Counted from the first letter of the stretch, positions 1 to 8,938 are shown. The stretch: DNA of 64,000 nt from an uncultured Acetatifactor sp. (GCA_910583845.1 CAJUAB010000024.1:15462-79461); one strand, 5' to 3'. The notes: generated from the sequence alone by a model not told the origin. Numbers and translations: made by a program.

Positions 1-1804
1 CCCCCACCAGGCGGATGGTAGTGGTATACAAATCTTCCATATGGAAGATGGATATCATCATACGGGAGGGCGTGGTGCGCTTTCTGCCCTCAATTTCCTG
101 CCAGGTGACTCCGCGGATACCCGCGTTGGGCATCAGAATGAAATCCGGTAGACATTCCACATGAATGTTTTCCTTCTGAGCCACGGGGCTGTCCATATTC
201 AGAGTCTCACGATAAAATACAGAGTAGTCAATGTTCCGGATTTTGTCAAGAACGGAACGGATGTCATCGACCTTCACATAGCTGGCGGACAAATCCCGGA
301 GGATGTTATCCGCGGTGAGCACGGGACAGAAGGTAGTCACACGTCCATAGGTGATCTTGTTGACAGTAGGGAACAGATTCTGGAGTTCAAATTCCACCTT
401 GCGCATGGGATTGTCGGAGAGGTCGCGCAGTTCCTGCTCGGATAATTTCCCGCCGGCCTTCTGCTTATGCAGATAGTCCACATAATCTTCGCCAAACTCG
501 TTGCGGCTGGGCTGCTTTTTGCCCTCGTAAATGCATTTGACCCAGTCGAAAAAGGTGTATACTCCCTCGCCGGACAGCCCTTCGGGGCTGTCGATCAGCT
601 GACAGAGACAGGCGCTGTTGGACTCCCCTGCCAGTTCGTCATCCACATACCCGAAAGTGAGGAACAGCCGGACGGGCAGAGGCAGAGCGCTGTCAGTCAG
701 GGCTTTTTTCAGTGTCTGGTTGTAGATGGAATAGAAGTTCTCCGTCAGGCGGCGGCGCAGTTTGCATGCCTGTTCGTCCGAGGAGGATTTGTCGGAGAGC
801 TGTTTATAGGCCTCCACATCCTGGCGGAAGGAGGACGCAGTCTCAATGCCGGCACCGGCATATTCCAGTATTGCGGACAGGGAACCGGCAAGCTGCTCCG
901 CCACTTTGGCGTCGGGGGCATCGGAGGCCGCAGGCTGTTTTGAACCAAAACGGGACAGATTTTCCCGGAAACTTTGCAGGCGCGCCGCAAGCCGGGCCTT
1001 ATCCAGCGCCGCATTGCCTGTGAGGGTGGAGACCACGTCCTGAATTGCCGAATAGATATTGGAGGTGTCCGCGGAGGCCTGGGCCACCTGGCAGAAAAGG
1101 CCGGTAAAACAGGAGAACAGATCCTCCCCCTCCGAACTGATGTAATAATGTAAGAGCTGTTCCTGATAGTGCAGCTGCTCTTCCAGGGACAGATAGGTCT
1201 TGCGGAAATCCAGACTGGCCTTGCGCAGAAATCCTGTGACTACAGCGGCTTCCCTGGCCACGGCGGCGCTGGGGTTTGCCGTGAAAATCTGCAGAAGTCC
1301 CTGGTAAAAATCGGTCAGCCACATATCGGGGGTTTCCATGCCCACATAGGTGGTTACCTGTTCAATATCTGTCAGCTCTCTGGCCGGAAGACCGTACTTG
1401 TCGCAGAGCTTCCGGTAAGCGGCCAGATGCTCGTGGAGGCGGTTGTAGAGGTTGCCGCAGGTCAGCGCGGACTCCTCACAGTGGTTCAGCATCGTACACA
1501 TCTGTCGGAAGGCGGAGATCAGCGAAAGGCTGGCGACATCGGGATTTTTAACGAACAGATCCTGCAGAGCTTCCGGGTTGGGCAGAGGGTAGTTCATGAT
1601 GTGGACTGCTTCCACCGTCTCATAGCCCAGAAAGTGGACTTCCGAGCAGATTTCACAGATGCCGATCACATCGCCTTTCCCGATCGTGTATTCCCCGGTG
1701 GGGGAGAATACGCGCACCTTTCCGCTGGTGATCAGGTGAAGGACAGTCAGAGGCTGTCCGACTTTATAAATGGTTTTTTGCTTGGGTAAATCAACAAATG
1801 GCAT
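1..1804 (-). CDS. Cyclic-nucleotide-binding-domain protein, C-terminus cut by window edge
   Basis: The frame is open from the ATG at 1804 to the window edge, giving at least 601 residues with no stop. A good Shine-Dalgarno (AAAGGAG on the minus strand, near 1815-1821) precedes the start. The first 110 or so residues look like a Crp/cNMP-binding beta-roll (IYKVGQPLTVLHLITSGKV, then SPTGEYTIGKGDVIG). The remaining 490 residues are mostly helical, with Leu/Gln/Glu-rich stretches, and I do not recognise them. The visible C-terminal part contains DFILMPNAGIRGVTW and RKRTTPSRMMISIFH, which look well conserved. No HTH DNA-binding domain is visible where Crp/Fnr proteins would have one, so a sensor or scaffold role is more likely than a classical transcription factor. 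It is transcribed divergently from marR. Confidence 0.75.
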   Translation of the reverse strand, partial: MPFVDLPKQKTIYKVGQPLTVLHLITSGKVRVFSPTGEYTIGKGDVIGICEICSEVHFLGYETVEAVHIMNYPLPNPEALQDLFVKNPDVASLSLISAFRQMCTMLNHCEESALTCGNLYNRLHEHLAAYRKLCDKYGLPARELTDIEQVTTYVGMETPDMWLTDFYQGLLQIFTANPSAAVAREAAVVTGFLRKASLDFRKTYLSLEEQLHYQEQLLHYYISSEGEDLFSCFTGLFCQVAQASADTSNIYSAIQDVVSTLTGNAALDKARLAARLQSFRENLSRFGSKQPAASDAPDAKVAEQLAGSLSAILEYAGAGIETASSFRQDVEAYKQLSDKSSSDEQACKLRRRLTENFYSIYNQTLKKALTDSALPLPVRLFLTFGYVDDELAGESNSACLCQLIDSPEGLSGEGVYTFFDWVKCIYEGKKQPSRNEFGEDYVDYLHKQKAGGKLSEQELRDLSDNPMRKVEFELQNLFPTVNKITYGRVTTFCPVLTADNILRDLSASYVKVDDIRSVLDKIRNIDYSVFYRETLNMDSPVAQKENIHVECLPDFILMPNAGIRGVTWQEIEGRKRTTPSRMMISIFHMEDLYTTTIRLVG

Positions 1805-1948
1805 GGTACAATAAACTCCTTTCAGACATAGGCGCTTACGCGCTACGGAGCGGCAGTCCGTCAAAAACAGCCCCAAACCGCTATTCCATGGGCTTAATTA
1901 TACTCTGATTGACAAAAATACACAATATGGTTTTCGTAAATTTTGCTA

Positions 1949-1977
1949 TTGACAAATAAATTGTTTGGCAGTAAACT
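1949..1977 (+). promoter_or_regulatory. Promoter of marR-ABC operon
   Basis: A perfect -35 TTGACA (1949-1954) is followed after 17 bp by TAAACT (1972-1977) as -10. The -10 lies inside the first strong palindrome of the operator array, so a repressor bound there would occlude RNA polymerase. Confidence 0.6.
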
Positions 1978-2073
1978 GTTTACACAAAAACAGTTTACGA
2001 GTGAACAGTTCACGGACGAACAGTTCACAGGAGAACTGTCTGCAATAAATCAGTTTGCGCGTGAAAGGTTGCG
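1956..2073. promoter_or_regulatory. Tandem array of palindromic operators, 15-bp period, ahead of marR
   Basis: A 13-bp palindrome, consensus GTRAACNGTTYAC, recurs every 15 bp. The best copies are GTAAACTGTTTAC (1971-1983) and GTGAACAGTTCAC (2001-2013). Copies at 1986-1998 and 2016-2028 keep one perfect half-site, and progressively decayed copies occupy 1956-1968, 2031-2043, 2046-2058 and 2061-2073. The array covers the -10 region, the start of the transcript and the 5' leader up to the marR ribosome binding site. The dyad symmetry argues for protein binding, most simply autoregulation by the adjacent MarR protein. Confidence 0.65.
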
Positions 2074-2087
2074 CGGAAGGGAGGTCC

Positions 2088-2591
2088 ATGGACGGGGGGA
2101 ACAGCAAATTTCATATGGGGCACCGCATCAGAAAGCTGGACAATATGCTCAAGCGGAATATGCAGCTGGCGTTGAACGGACTGGGTGTGGACGAGATGAC
2201 AGCCATGAACGGTTTTATCATTCAGTATCTGCACCACCATGCGGACCAGATCATCTATCAGCGGGATATCGAGAGGGAGTTTAAGATTGGCCGCTCCGCC
2301 GTGACCAACATTCTGACCCGCATGGAGGAAAACGGCTTTATCCACCGGGAGACGGACGGCAGTGATGCCAGGCTCAAGCGCCTGACCCTGACGGACAAGG
2401 GGGAGGAACAGTGTCAGCTGCTGCACGATACCTTTGTGTGGCTGAACAGCAGTCAGATGGAGGGAATATCTGACGAGGAACAGGAACGGTTTTTCGCCGT
2501 TCTGGAGAAGATTGAGGGGAATGCGGGCAGACTGGCCGCGCGCATTCTGGGGGAGGATGATTCCTGGATACGGGAGATCCGGCCAAGATAA
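2088..2591 (+). CDS. MarR family transcriptional regulator
   Basis: A 167-residue winged-helix regulator. The recognition region and wing (SAVTNILTRMEENGFIHRE, then GSDARLKRLTLTDKG) carry the MarR D-x-R...LT wing signature. I chose the ATG at 2088 because GGAAGGGAGG lies just upstream; an in-frame start at 2055 has no comparable site and would fall inside the operator array. It is the first gene of an apparent operon with two ABC exporter subunits, with a 52-bp gap to the next gene. MarR proteins in this position usually repress their own exporter operon and release DNA when they bind a drug-like ligand; the palindrome array upstream fits that. The ligand is unknown. Confidence 0.9.
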   Translation: MDGGNSKFHMGHRIRKLDNMLKRNMQLALNGLGVDEMTAMNGFIIQYLHHHADQIIYQRDIEREFKIGRSAVTNILTRMEENGFIHRETDGSDARLKRLTLTDKGEEQCQLLHDTFVWLNSSQMEGISDEEQERFFAVLEKIEGNAGRLAARILGEDDSWIREIRPR

Positions 2592-2643
2592 GTCCGTGGC
2601 TTGTGAGGGCGGCGGTGAAACAAAAAAATAAGGAGAGTAAAAA

Positions 2644-4416
2644 ATGCTGAAAACACTAGGAACGCATATCAGGGGGTATGTGAAAGAATCCATTCTCACT
2701 CCGGTGTTTATGATCGGAGAGGTGATCATGGAGATGATCATTCCGCTGCTTATGGCTTCCATCATCAACGATGGAGTTGAGGCCGGGAATATGCAGCATA
2801 TTTATCTGATCGGCAGCCTGATGGTGGCAGCGGCGCTGGTGGGCCTTGCCTTCGGGATCGGAGGGGGCGTGTTCGGGGCCAGGGCTTCCACGGGCTTTGC
2901 CAGGAATCTGAGGAAAGCCATGTATGAGAGGATACAGACTTTCAGTTTTTCCAACATTGACAAGTTCAGCACAGCGGGGCTGGTGACCAGGCTGACTACG
3001 GATGTGACCAACATACAGAACGCCTACCAGATGATTCTGCGCATGTGTATGCGGGCACCGGTGAGTCTGATCTGCGCCATGGTCATGTCTTTCTACATCA
3101 GCCCCAGACTGGCCAGCATCTACCTGGTGGCGGTGCTGCTTCTGGGCTGTGTGCTGGGGCTGATCGTGACGGGGGCCATGAAGTATTTCAGTCAGGCCTT
3201 TCCCAAGTACGATGCCCTGAACGAGAGTGTGCAGGAAAATGTTTCCGCCATCCGTGTGGTCAAGGCCTATGTGCGGGAGGACTATGAGAAGGAGAAATTC
3301 AAAAAGGCCAGCGACGGCATCTACAGGATTTTCTGCAAGGCGGAGGGCATCGTGGCCTGGAACGGACCGGTGATGAATCTGACGGTGTACAGCTGTATTA
3401 TCCTGATCAGCTGGATCGGGGCCAGACTGATCGTGCAGGGCAGCCTGGAGACGGGGGATTTGATGGCTCTGCTGACCTATTGTATGACGATTCTGATGAA
3501 CCTGATGATGCTGTCCATGATTTTTGTCATGATGACCATGTCCGCCGCCAGCGCCAGACGAATCAGCGAAGTCCTCAATGAGGAACCGGACCTGGCCAAC
3601 CCCGGGGAGCCGGTCACGGAGGTGGCCCACGGCGGTATTACGTTTGATCATGTGTCCTTCCGCTATAAAAAGGACGCGGATGCCCCGGTGCTGAAAAATA
3701 TCAACCTGGAAATCAGGTCCGGTGAGACCATCGGCATTATCGGCGGCACCGGCAGCGCCAAATCCACGCTGGTCAATCTGATCAGCCGCCTATACGATGT
3801 GACGGAAGGGAGGCTTCTGGTGGGCGGCGTGGATGTGCGTGACTATGATATGGAGGTGCTGCGAAACCAGGTGGCCGTGGTGCTGCAGAACAATGTGCTC
3901 TTCTCCGGTACCATTCTGGAGAATCTGCGCTGGGGAGATCTGGAGGCCAGCGAAGAGGAATGTGTTCATGCCTGTAAACTGGCCTGCGCGGACGAGTTTA
4001 TCCGGAGGATGCCGGAGGGCTACCATACTTATATCGAGCAGGGGGGAACCAATGTGTCCGGGGGACAGAAACAGAGGCTGTGTATCGCCAGGGCGCTGTT
4101 GAAGAAACCGAAGATCCTCATTCTGGACGATTCCACCAGCGCGGTGGACACCGCCACGGATGCCCGCATCCGAAAGGCTTTTGCCCGGGAGATTCCGGGT
4201 ACAACCAAGCTGATCATCGCCCAGCGGATATCCAGTGTGGAACATGCAGACCGGATTATCGTCATGCATGAGGGAGAGATCGACGGATTCGGAACCCATG
4301 AACAGCTGCTGGCTTCCAACGAAATATACAGGGATGTCTATGAATCCCAGACCAATGGGAGCGGCGATTTTGACGAGGGCGCGGGAGAGAACGCCGACGG
4401 GAAAGGAGGGATGTAG
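2644..4416 (+). CDS. ABC exporter subunit with degenerate catalytic site (heterodimer partner 1)
   Basis: A 590-residue half-transporter with an N-terminal type-IV exporter membrane domain (about residues 1-310) and a C-terminal nucleotide-binding domain. The Walker A reads GGTGSAKST, with Ala where Gly is usual, near residues 366-374. The signature NVSGGQKQRL is canonical. The Walker B ends LILDDSTSAVD, with Asp in place of the catalytic Glu. A degenerate Walker B with an intact signature is the hallmark of one half of heterodimeric exporters such as TM287/288 and BmrCD. The start has GGAGAG upstream. The stop at 4414-4416 is only 2 bp before the next gene. The likely role is drug or lipid export under MarR control; the substrate is unknown. 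Confidence 0.92.
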   Translation: MLKTLGTHIRGYVKESILTPVFMIGEVIMEMIIPLLMASIINDGVEAGNMQHIYLIGSLMVAAALVGLAFGIGGGVFGARASTGFARNLRKAMYERIQTFSFSNIDKFSTAGLVTRLTTDVTNIQNAYQMILRMCMRAPVSLICAMVMSFYISPRLASIYLVAVLLLGCVLGLIVTGAMKYFSQAFPKYDALNESVQENVSAIRVVKAYVREDYEKEKFKKASDGIYRIFCKAEGIVAWNGPVMNLTVYSCIILISWIGARLIVQGSLETGDLMALLTYCMTILMNLMMLSMIFVMMTMSAASARRISEVLNEEPDLANPGEPVTEVAHGGITFDHVSFRYKKDADAPVLKNINLEIRSGETIGIIGGTGSAKSTLVNLISRLYDVTEGRLLVGGVDVRDYDMEVLRNQVAVVLQNNVLFSGTILENLRWGDLEASEEECVHACKLACADEFIRRMPEGYHTYIEQGGTNVSGGQKQRLCIARALLKKPKILILDDSTSAVDTATDARIRKAFAREIPGTTKLIIAQRISSVEHADRIIVMHEGEIDGFGTHEQLLASNEIYRDVYESQTNGSGDFDEGAGENADGKGGM

Positions 4417-4418
4417 TC

Positions 4419-6398
4419 ATGGCGCGGGAGAAAGCATCTCAGGCGGATCAGACTTTACATCAGGGCGCAGGCGCGTCCGGGGCTTCCAGGGGGCCTCATG
4501 GACCCGGCGGCCCCAGAGGGGCCAGAGGTCCCAGACCCAAAATCGAGAATCCAGGCAGGCTTCTTAAGAGGGTGCTGGGCTACACTTTCAAGGACTATGC
4601 CGTTCACTGGATCGTGGTGGTGGTCTGTATCGTGACGACCGTGCTTGCCACTTTGCAGGGAACTCTGTTTATGAGAACACTGATTGACGACTATATCGTG
4701 CCTCTGCTGGGACAGCAGAATCCGGATTTCGGCCCTCTGGCAGGCGCCATCGGCAGAGTGGCCTGCTTCTACGGTCTGGGCGTACTGGCGTCCTTTACCC
4801 AGTCCAGGCTGATGATCTATGTGACCCAGGGCACCATGAAGAATCTGCGGGACGATTTATTTGAAAAAATGGAGGAACTGCCCATCCGGTATTTTGACAC
4901 TCACGCCCACGGAGATATCATGTCCATCTATACCAACGATATTGATACCATGCGGCAGATGGTCAGCCAGAGCGTTCCCCAGCTGGCCAGCAGCGCCATC
5001 AGTGTGGTCTCCACGCTGGTCTCCATGCTGGTGCTGGACATACCGCTGACGCTGGTGACGCTTTTTATGGTGGCGGTGATGATTCTGGCGGCCCGGAAGG
5101 TCGGGTCTCTGTCCGGCCGGTTTTTCCTGGCCCAGCAGAGGGACCTGGGACAGCTTAACGGCTGTATCGAGGAGACCATGACAGGACAGAAGGTAGTGAA
5201 GGTGTTCTGTCATGAAGAGGAGAGCCTGAAACAGTTCAATGAACTCAATGACAGACTGTGCGACAGCGCTTACAGGGCCAATAAGTTCGGCAATATTATG
5301 GGGCCCATCAACGCCCAGCTGGGAAATCTGAGCTATGTGGTGTGCGCGGTGGCCGGAGGCATGCTGGCGATCACCGGAATATCGGGTTTATCTCTGGGAG
5401 ATCTGGCGGCGTTTCTGACATTGAATAAATCCTTCAGCATGCCCATCAATCAGATCACCATGCAGTTCAACAGCATCATTATGGCTCTGGCCGGCGCGGA
5501 GCGGATTTTCCGGCTCATGGACGAGACGCCGGAGGTGGATGAAGGCTATGTGGAGCTGGTCAACGCGGAGAGAAACGAGCGGCAGGAGATCGTGGAGTCC
5601 GGGAAGCGCACCGGCCTCTGGGCTTGGAAACACTATCACAAAGACAGCGACACTGTGACCTATACGGAACTGAAAGGGGACGTGGTGTTTGACCATGTGG
5701 ATTTCGGATACACGGACGAGAAAATGATCCTGCACGATATCCAGCTTTATGCCCAGCCGGGGCAGAAGATTGCCTTTGTGGGTTCCACGGGCGCGGGCAA
5801 GACCACCATCACCAATCTGATCAACCGTTTCTACAGCATTCAGGACGGGAAGATCCGGTACGACGGCATCAATGTCAACAAGATCAAACTGGACCATCTG
5901 CGGCGTTCCTTGGGAATCGTACTGCAGGATACCCATCTGTTTACAGGCACGGTCATGGAGAATATCCGCTATGGCAAGCTGGACGCCACAGAGGAGGAAG
6001 TGATTCAGGCAGCCCGGCTGGCCAACGCGGACGGCTTTATCCGTCGCCTGCCGGAGGGGTACAATACCATGCTGCACGGGGACGGCGCGAATTTAAGCCA
6101 GGGGCAGCGCCAGCTGCTGGCCATTGCCCGGGCGGCCATAGCCGACCCGCCGGTGCTGATTCTGGACGAAGCCACCAGCTCCATCGACACCCGCACAGAG
6201 CGGATCGTGCAGGACGGTATGGATAAGCTGATGAAGGGGAGGACTACCTTTGTGATCGCCCACAGGCTTTCCACGGTGCGCAATTCCGACTGCATCATGG
6301 TGCTGGAGCAGGGACGGATCATTGAGCGGGGAACCCACGACCAGCTGCTGGAGGAAAAAGGAAAATATTATCAGCTGTACACGGGCTTGCAGGCATAG
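4419..6398 (+). CDS. ABC exporter subunit with catalytic Walker B (heterodimer partner 2)
   Basis: A 659-residue half-transporter. An N-terminal tail of about 45 residues is unusually rich in Gly, Pro and Arg (for example GPHGPGGPRGARGPRP) and precedes the six-helix membrane domain. The nucleotide-binding domain has Walker A GSTGAGKTT, a non-canonical signature NLSQGQRQLL and Walker B LILDEATSSID with the catalytic Glu. This is the reciprocal of the upstream subunit, so the pair should form one active and one degenerate ATP site. The ribosome binding site GGAGG lies inside the end of the previous gene, implying coupled translation. A rho-independent terminator follows at 6453-6487. Confidence 0.92.
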   Translation: MAREKASQADQTLHQGAGASGASRGPHGPGGPRGARGPRPKIENPGRLLKRVLGYTFKDYAVHWIVVVVCIVTTVLATLQGTLFMRTLIDDYIVPLLGQQNPDFGPLAGAIGRVACFYGLGVLASFTQSRLMIYVTQGTMKNLRDDLFEKMEELPIRYFDTHAHGDIMSIYTNDIDTMRQMVSQSVPQLASSAISVVSTLVSMLVLDIPLTLVTLFMVAVMILAARKVGSLSGRFFLAQQRDLGQLNGCIEETMTGQKVVKVFCHEEESLKQFNELNDRLCDSAYRANKFGNIMGPINAQLGNLSYVVCAVAGGMLAITGISGLSLGDLAAFLTLNKSFSMPINQITMQFNSIIMALAGAERIFRLMDETPEVDEGYVELVNAERNERQEIVESGKRTGLWAWKHYHKDSDTVTYTELKGDVVFDHVDFGYTDEKMILHDIQLYAQPGQKIAFVGSTGAGKTTITNLINRFYSIQDGKIRYDGINVNKIKLDHLRRSLGIVLQDTHLFTGTVMENIRYGKLDATEEEVIQAARLANADGFIRRLPEGYNTMLHGDGANLSQGQRQLLAIARAAIADPPVLILDEATSSIDTRTERIVQDGMDKLMKGRTTFVIAHRLSTVRNSDCIMVLEQGRIIERGTHDQLLEEKGKYYQLYTGLQA

Positions 6399-6452
6399 CG
6401 CTCTATCCTGCCAGTCATCGCACTGCCAGGATGGAGCACCAGAGCGGGATTT

Positions 6453-6487
6453 GTCCCCCCGAAGAGATTCAGGGGGACTTTTTTTCT
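6453..6487 (+). terminator. Rho-independent terminator of marR-ABC operon
   Basis: GTCCCCC and GGGGGAC form a perfect GC stem around a short loop and are followed by seven T residues. Confidence 0.85.
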
Positions 6488-6509
6488 CTGTTTTTTTACA
6501 GAAAACTCT

Positions 6510-6537
6510 TTGCTTTTTGAAAAAGGGATGGTATACT
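6510..6537 (+). promoter_or_regulatory. Promoter for the 6614 gene
   Basis: TTGCTT (6510-6515), 16-bp spacer, TATACT (6532-6537), directly downstream of the preceding terminator. Confidence 0.5.
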
Positions 6538-6613
6538 AAAACGGTCAGATAGTAATCAATCGGTCCGCGCGCCCACAGGCAACAGGCGGAGCGAAAACAG
6601 GAGGTAGGCAGCA

Positions 6614-7093
6614 TTGAATCAGGAATACATGCGCGAGTTATCGAGACAGTACAAGGAGGCGCTGACACCCTTTTTGCGGTATCTGCCATGGTTCGAGGAG
6701 CATGCGGGCATGCGGACGGGTTCTGAGTATAACGGGAAGCAGGACGGCAATAATACCATGTCTTTTCCGGTATATGACAGCACCCTGCTCAGTTTTGTGA
6801 AGGAGGCGGGGAAATCCTCTTTTATGAATCGAAATTACGCTTACATATACACCCGTAAGCACATGAGAACCCCGGAGGATGAGCGCAGGGTTATCAAGAC
6901 GGCTACAATCCAGGAGTGGGATGTGCTGTGCGGCATTCTGTCAAAGTATGTGCTGGGCGGCAATGCCAAGGCATATCTGTGGACCCAGGCCGTGCAGGAG
7001 AATATTTTCCTTATGGTGCTGGAGAAAATGCAGGAGATTGTGGAGTACTGGGACCGGCGTCTGGAGCGGGAAGAGAGAATCCAGGGCAGGTAA
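6614..7093 (+). CDS. Small uncharacterised protein (DUF6508-like)
   Basis: A 159-residue soluble protein that I cannot assign a function. The C-terminal half (LCGILSKYVLGGNAKAYLW and the following QENIFLMVLEKMQEI) resembles the DUF6508 pattern from memory; treat that name as tentative. The start is a TTG at 6614, chosen because AGGAGG ends 9 bp upstream; the first internal ATG (6629) is poorly placed for that site. It has its own promoter and lies 39 bp before a tetR gene, so the two may be co-transcribed. Confidence 0.65.
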   Translation: MNQEYMRELSRQYKEALTPFLRYLPWFEEHAGMRTGSEYNGKQDGNNTMSFPVYDSTLLSFVKEAGKSSFMNRNYAYIYTRKHMRTPEDERRVIKTATIQEWDVLCGILSKYVLGGNAKAYLWTQAVQENIFLMVLEKMQEIVEYWDRRLEREERIQGR

Positions 7094-7132
7094 GAGCGTA
7101 TTGGGAGACTGTTCTTAAGAGTGGAGAGGCAG

Positions 7133-7717
7133 ATGGGAGAAAAATCGCTACAGAAGAGGAAGTACATTTTGGAGACTGCCCGCAGGGTATTCATGGAGAA
7201 AGGCTACAAGAGAGTGACCATGAAGGACATTGTGGAGGCCTGTGAGATCAGCCGGGGCGGCTTGTACCTCTACTTCAACAGCACTGCCGAGATCTTTCTG
7301 GAGGTACTTAAGCTGGAGAGCCAGGAGGCGGATGATGTGTTTTCGGACAGCATCACCGAAGATGCCACCGCCACGGATATATTGACGCTGTTTCTGAAGG
7401 AACAGAAAAAGGAGCTGCTGCGCAAAAAGGACACACTAACCCAGGCCACTTATGAATTTTATTTTGAAAACGAACTGCCCAAAAAGGATAATATCCTGAA
7501 AAAGCAGTTTGATTCGGCGGTAAAGATCATACAGAAGCTCATAGAGAACGGCGTGGAGAACGCGGAATTTTACTGTGAGGACTGTGAGGGGACGGCCCGC
7601 AATATCATGTATGTGCTGGAGGGGCTCAAGATCAATGCTCAGACCATCGGCATTACGGCACAGGCCGTGGACAGGGAATTTGAGTATATTCTGACTGCCC
7701 TGGGAATGGAAGACTAG
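7133..7717 (+). CDS. TetR/AcrR family transcriptional regulator
   Basis: 194 residues. The N-terminal HTH is typical of the family (VTMKDIVEACEISRGGLYLYF, where GGLYLYF is the recognition helix), followed by a helical ligand-binding domain. I chose the ATG at 7133, which sits 6 bp after GGAGAGG; a GTG at 7121 in frame lacks a good site. It could regulate the small gene before it or the M14-like genes after it; there is no clear operator in the 85 bp downstream. Confidence 0.88.
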   Translation: MGEKSLQKRKYILETARRVFMEKGYKRVTMKDIVEACEISRGGLYLYFNSTAEIFLEVLKLESQEADDVFSDSITEDATATDILTLFLKEQKKELLRKKDTLTQATYEFYFENELPKKDNILKKQFDSAVKIIQKLIENGVENAEFYCEDCEGTARNIMYVLEGLKINAQTIGITAQAVDREFEYILTALGMED

Positions 7718-7802
7718 AACGTGCTCCTGCCGGTGGCGGCGGGGGCATATTTTATGGGAAAGCGCGGAACGCGGGGAAGCAAAAAGAGCGGGAGAACCTA
7801 TC

Positions 7803-8738
7803 ATGATTGAGACAATCGCGTCCCTGGAACTGCCGGTGGAAGAGCATCTGGCCATTCGCAGGAACAGGATCTGCTATAAGGAAGACATAAAATCGCTGGG
7901 ACGTGTGGCCGTGGTTTCCGGCACCCACGGAGATGAACTGGAAGGACAGTATATCTGTTATGAAGTGGCCCGGCGTATCGCTCTGTGCCCGGAACATCTG
8001 ACGGGGGTCGTGGATATCTATCCTGCGCTGAACCCGCTGGGAGTGGATCTGGCCAGCAAGGTTCTGCCCGTCACCGGCATGGATCTGAACCGCATGTTCC
8101 CGGGCAGCAGAAACGGCAATGCCATGGAACAGATGACGGCGGCGGTGGTGGAGGACCTGATCGGCACGGATCTGTGTGTCGATGTGCATTCCAGCGACAT
8201 TTTTGTACAGGAGATTCCCCAGGTGAGACTGAGCGGGGAATTCGCGGAGAGGATGCTGCCCTTTGCCAAACTGATGAACGTGGATGTGATCTGGATGAAT
8301 GCCACCGCCACGGTTCACGAGGCCACGCTGGCCCATTCCCTGAACAGTATGGGAGTGCCCACCATGGTGGTGGAACTGGGGCAGGGCAACAGTATCAACA
8401 TCCCCTATGGAAATCAGGTGGTGGATGGGATTTTCAATGTGATGCACGAGATGGGGATATGGAAGGGGGAAGTCTCTCCCACCCAGCTGCCCGCCATCTC
8501 CAGCGACGGCAAGGTGGAGTTTATCCGCAGCGACGTGGAGGGGATATTCCTTCCCAGAAACAAGCACAATCATTTTGTATGTGTGGGGGAACTGATCGGG
8601 GAGATCGTGGACCCCATGACGGGACAGGTCAAAAGACAGGTGGCGGCGGGGAAAGACGGCCTGCTGTTTACTCTGCGGAATTATCCGGTGGTCTATGAAG
8701 GGGACCTTCTGGCCCGGATTCTGACAGGCATCGTGTGA
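7803..8738 (+). CDS. Succinylglutamate desuccinylase/aspartoacylase family zinc hydrolase
   Basis: 311 residues with the M14-like AstE/AspA fold signature. The first zinc site is GTHGDE (His near residue 42, Glu near 45) and the third ligand is the His of DVHSS near 128. The substrate-binding motif DLNRMFPG is present. The C-terminal half carries a beta-rich domain (FLPRNKHNHFVCVGELIGE) typical of the family. It probably removes an acyl group from an amino-acid amide; the exact substrate cannot be read from sequence. The next gene is a paralogue of the same length that lacks the metal ligands. Confidence 0.85.
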   Translation: MIETIASLELPVEEHLAIRRNRICYKEDIKSLGRVAVVSGTHGDELEGQYICYEVARRIALCPEHLTGVVDIYPALNPLGVDLASKVLPVTGMDLNRMFPGSRNGNAMEQMTAAVVEDLIGTDLCVDVHSSDIFVQEIPQVRLSGEFAERMLPFAKLMNVDVIWMNATATVHEATLAHSLNSMGVPTMVVELGQGNSINIPYGNQVVDGIFNVMHEMGIWKGEVSPTQLPAISSDGKVEFIRSDVEGIFLPRNKHNHFVCVGELIGEIVDPMTGQVKRQVAAGKDGLLFTLRNYPVVYEGDLLARILTGIV

Positions 8739-8741
8739 GCC

Positions 8742-8920
8742 GCGCCCCCATTTTTGCAGACAGACCTCCTTGTCTGCGTTCTCATGGGACTGCGCCTTTC
8801 GGGAATCATCTTTCAGACGCGCCCGGAGGCGGGGAAGGATTTATACTGACTGACGTTAAGATTTTCCCATTTCGGCACAGCATGCACTGTGCGGAAGGGA
8901 AAATCTAATCGTCAGTGAGT
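8742..8920. repeat. Dispersed intergenic repeat copy R1 with hairpin module
   Basis: This spacer holds two modules. The core at 8807-8834 (TTTCAGACGCGCCCGGAGGC) matches the dispersed repeat seen at 22.3, 28.4, 45.2 and 50.4 kb. It is followed by a long imperfect palindrome, left arm 8845-8880 and right arm 8887-8920, about 34 bp per arm with few mismatches. A related hairpin follows the 45.2-kb copy. It has no T tract, so it is not a normal terminator. Confidence 0.6.
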
Positions 8921-8938
8921 ACAGAAAGGCAGTTTTTC

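Noticed and set aside
1943..2284. Open frame with pentapeptide-like repeats (KLFTQ, KQFTS, EQFTD)
   Set aside because: The repeats are a by-product of the 15-bp operator array. The DNA has dyad symmetry, the frame lacks a ribosome site and runs into marR in another frame.
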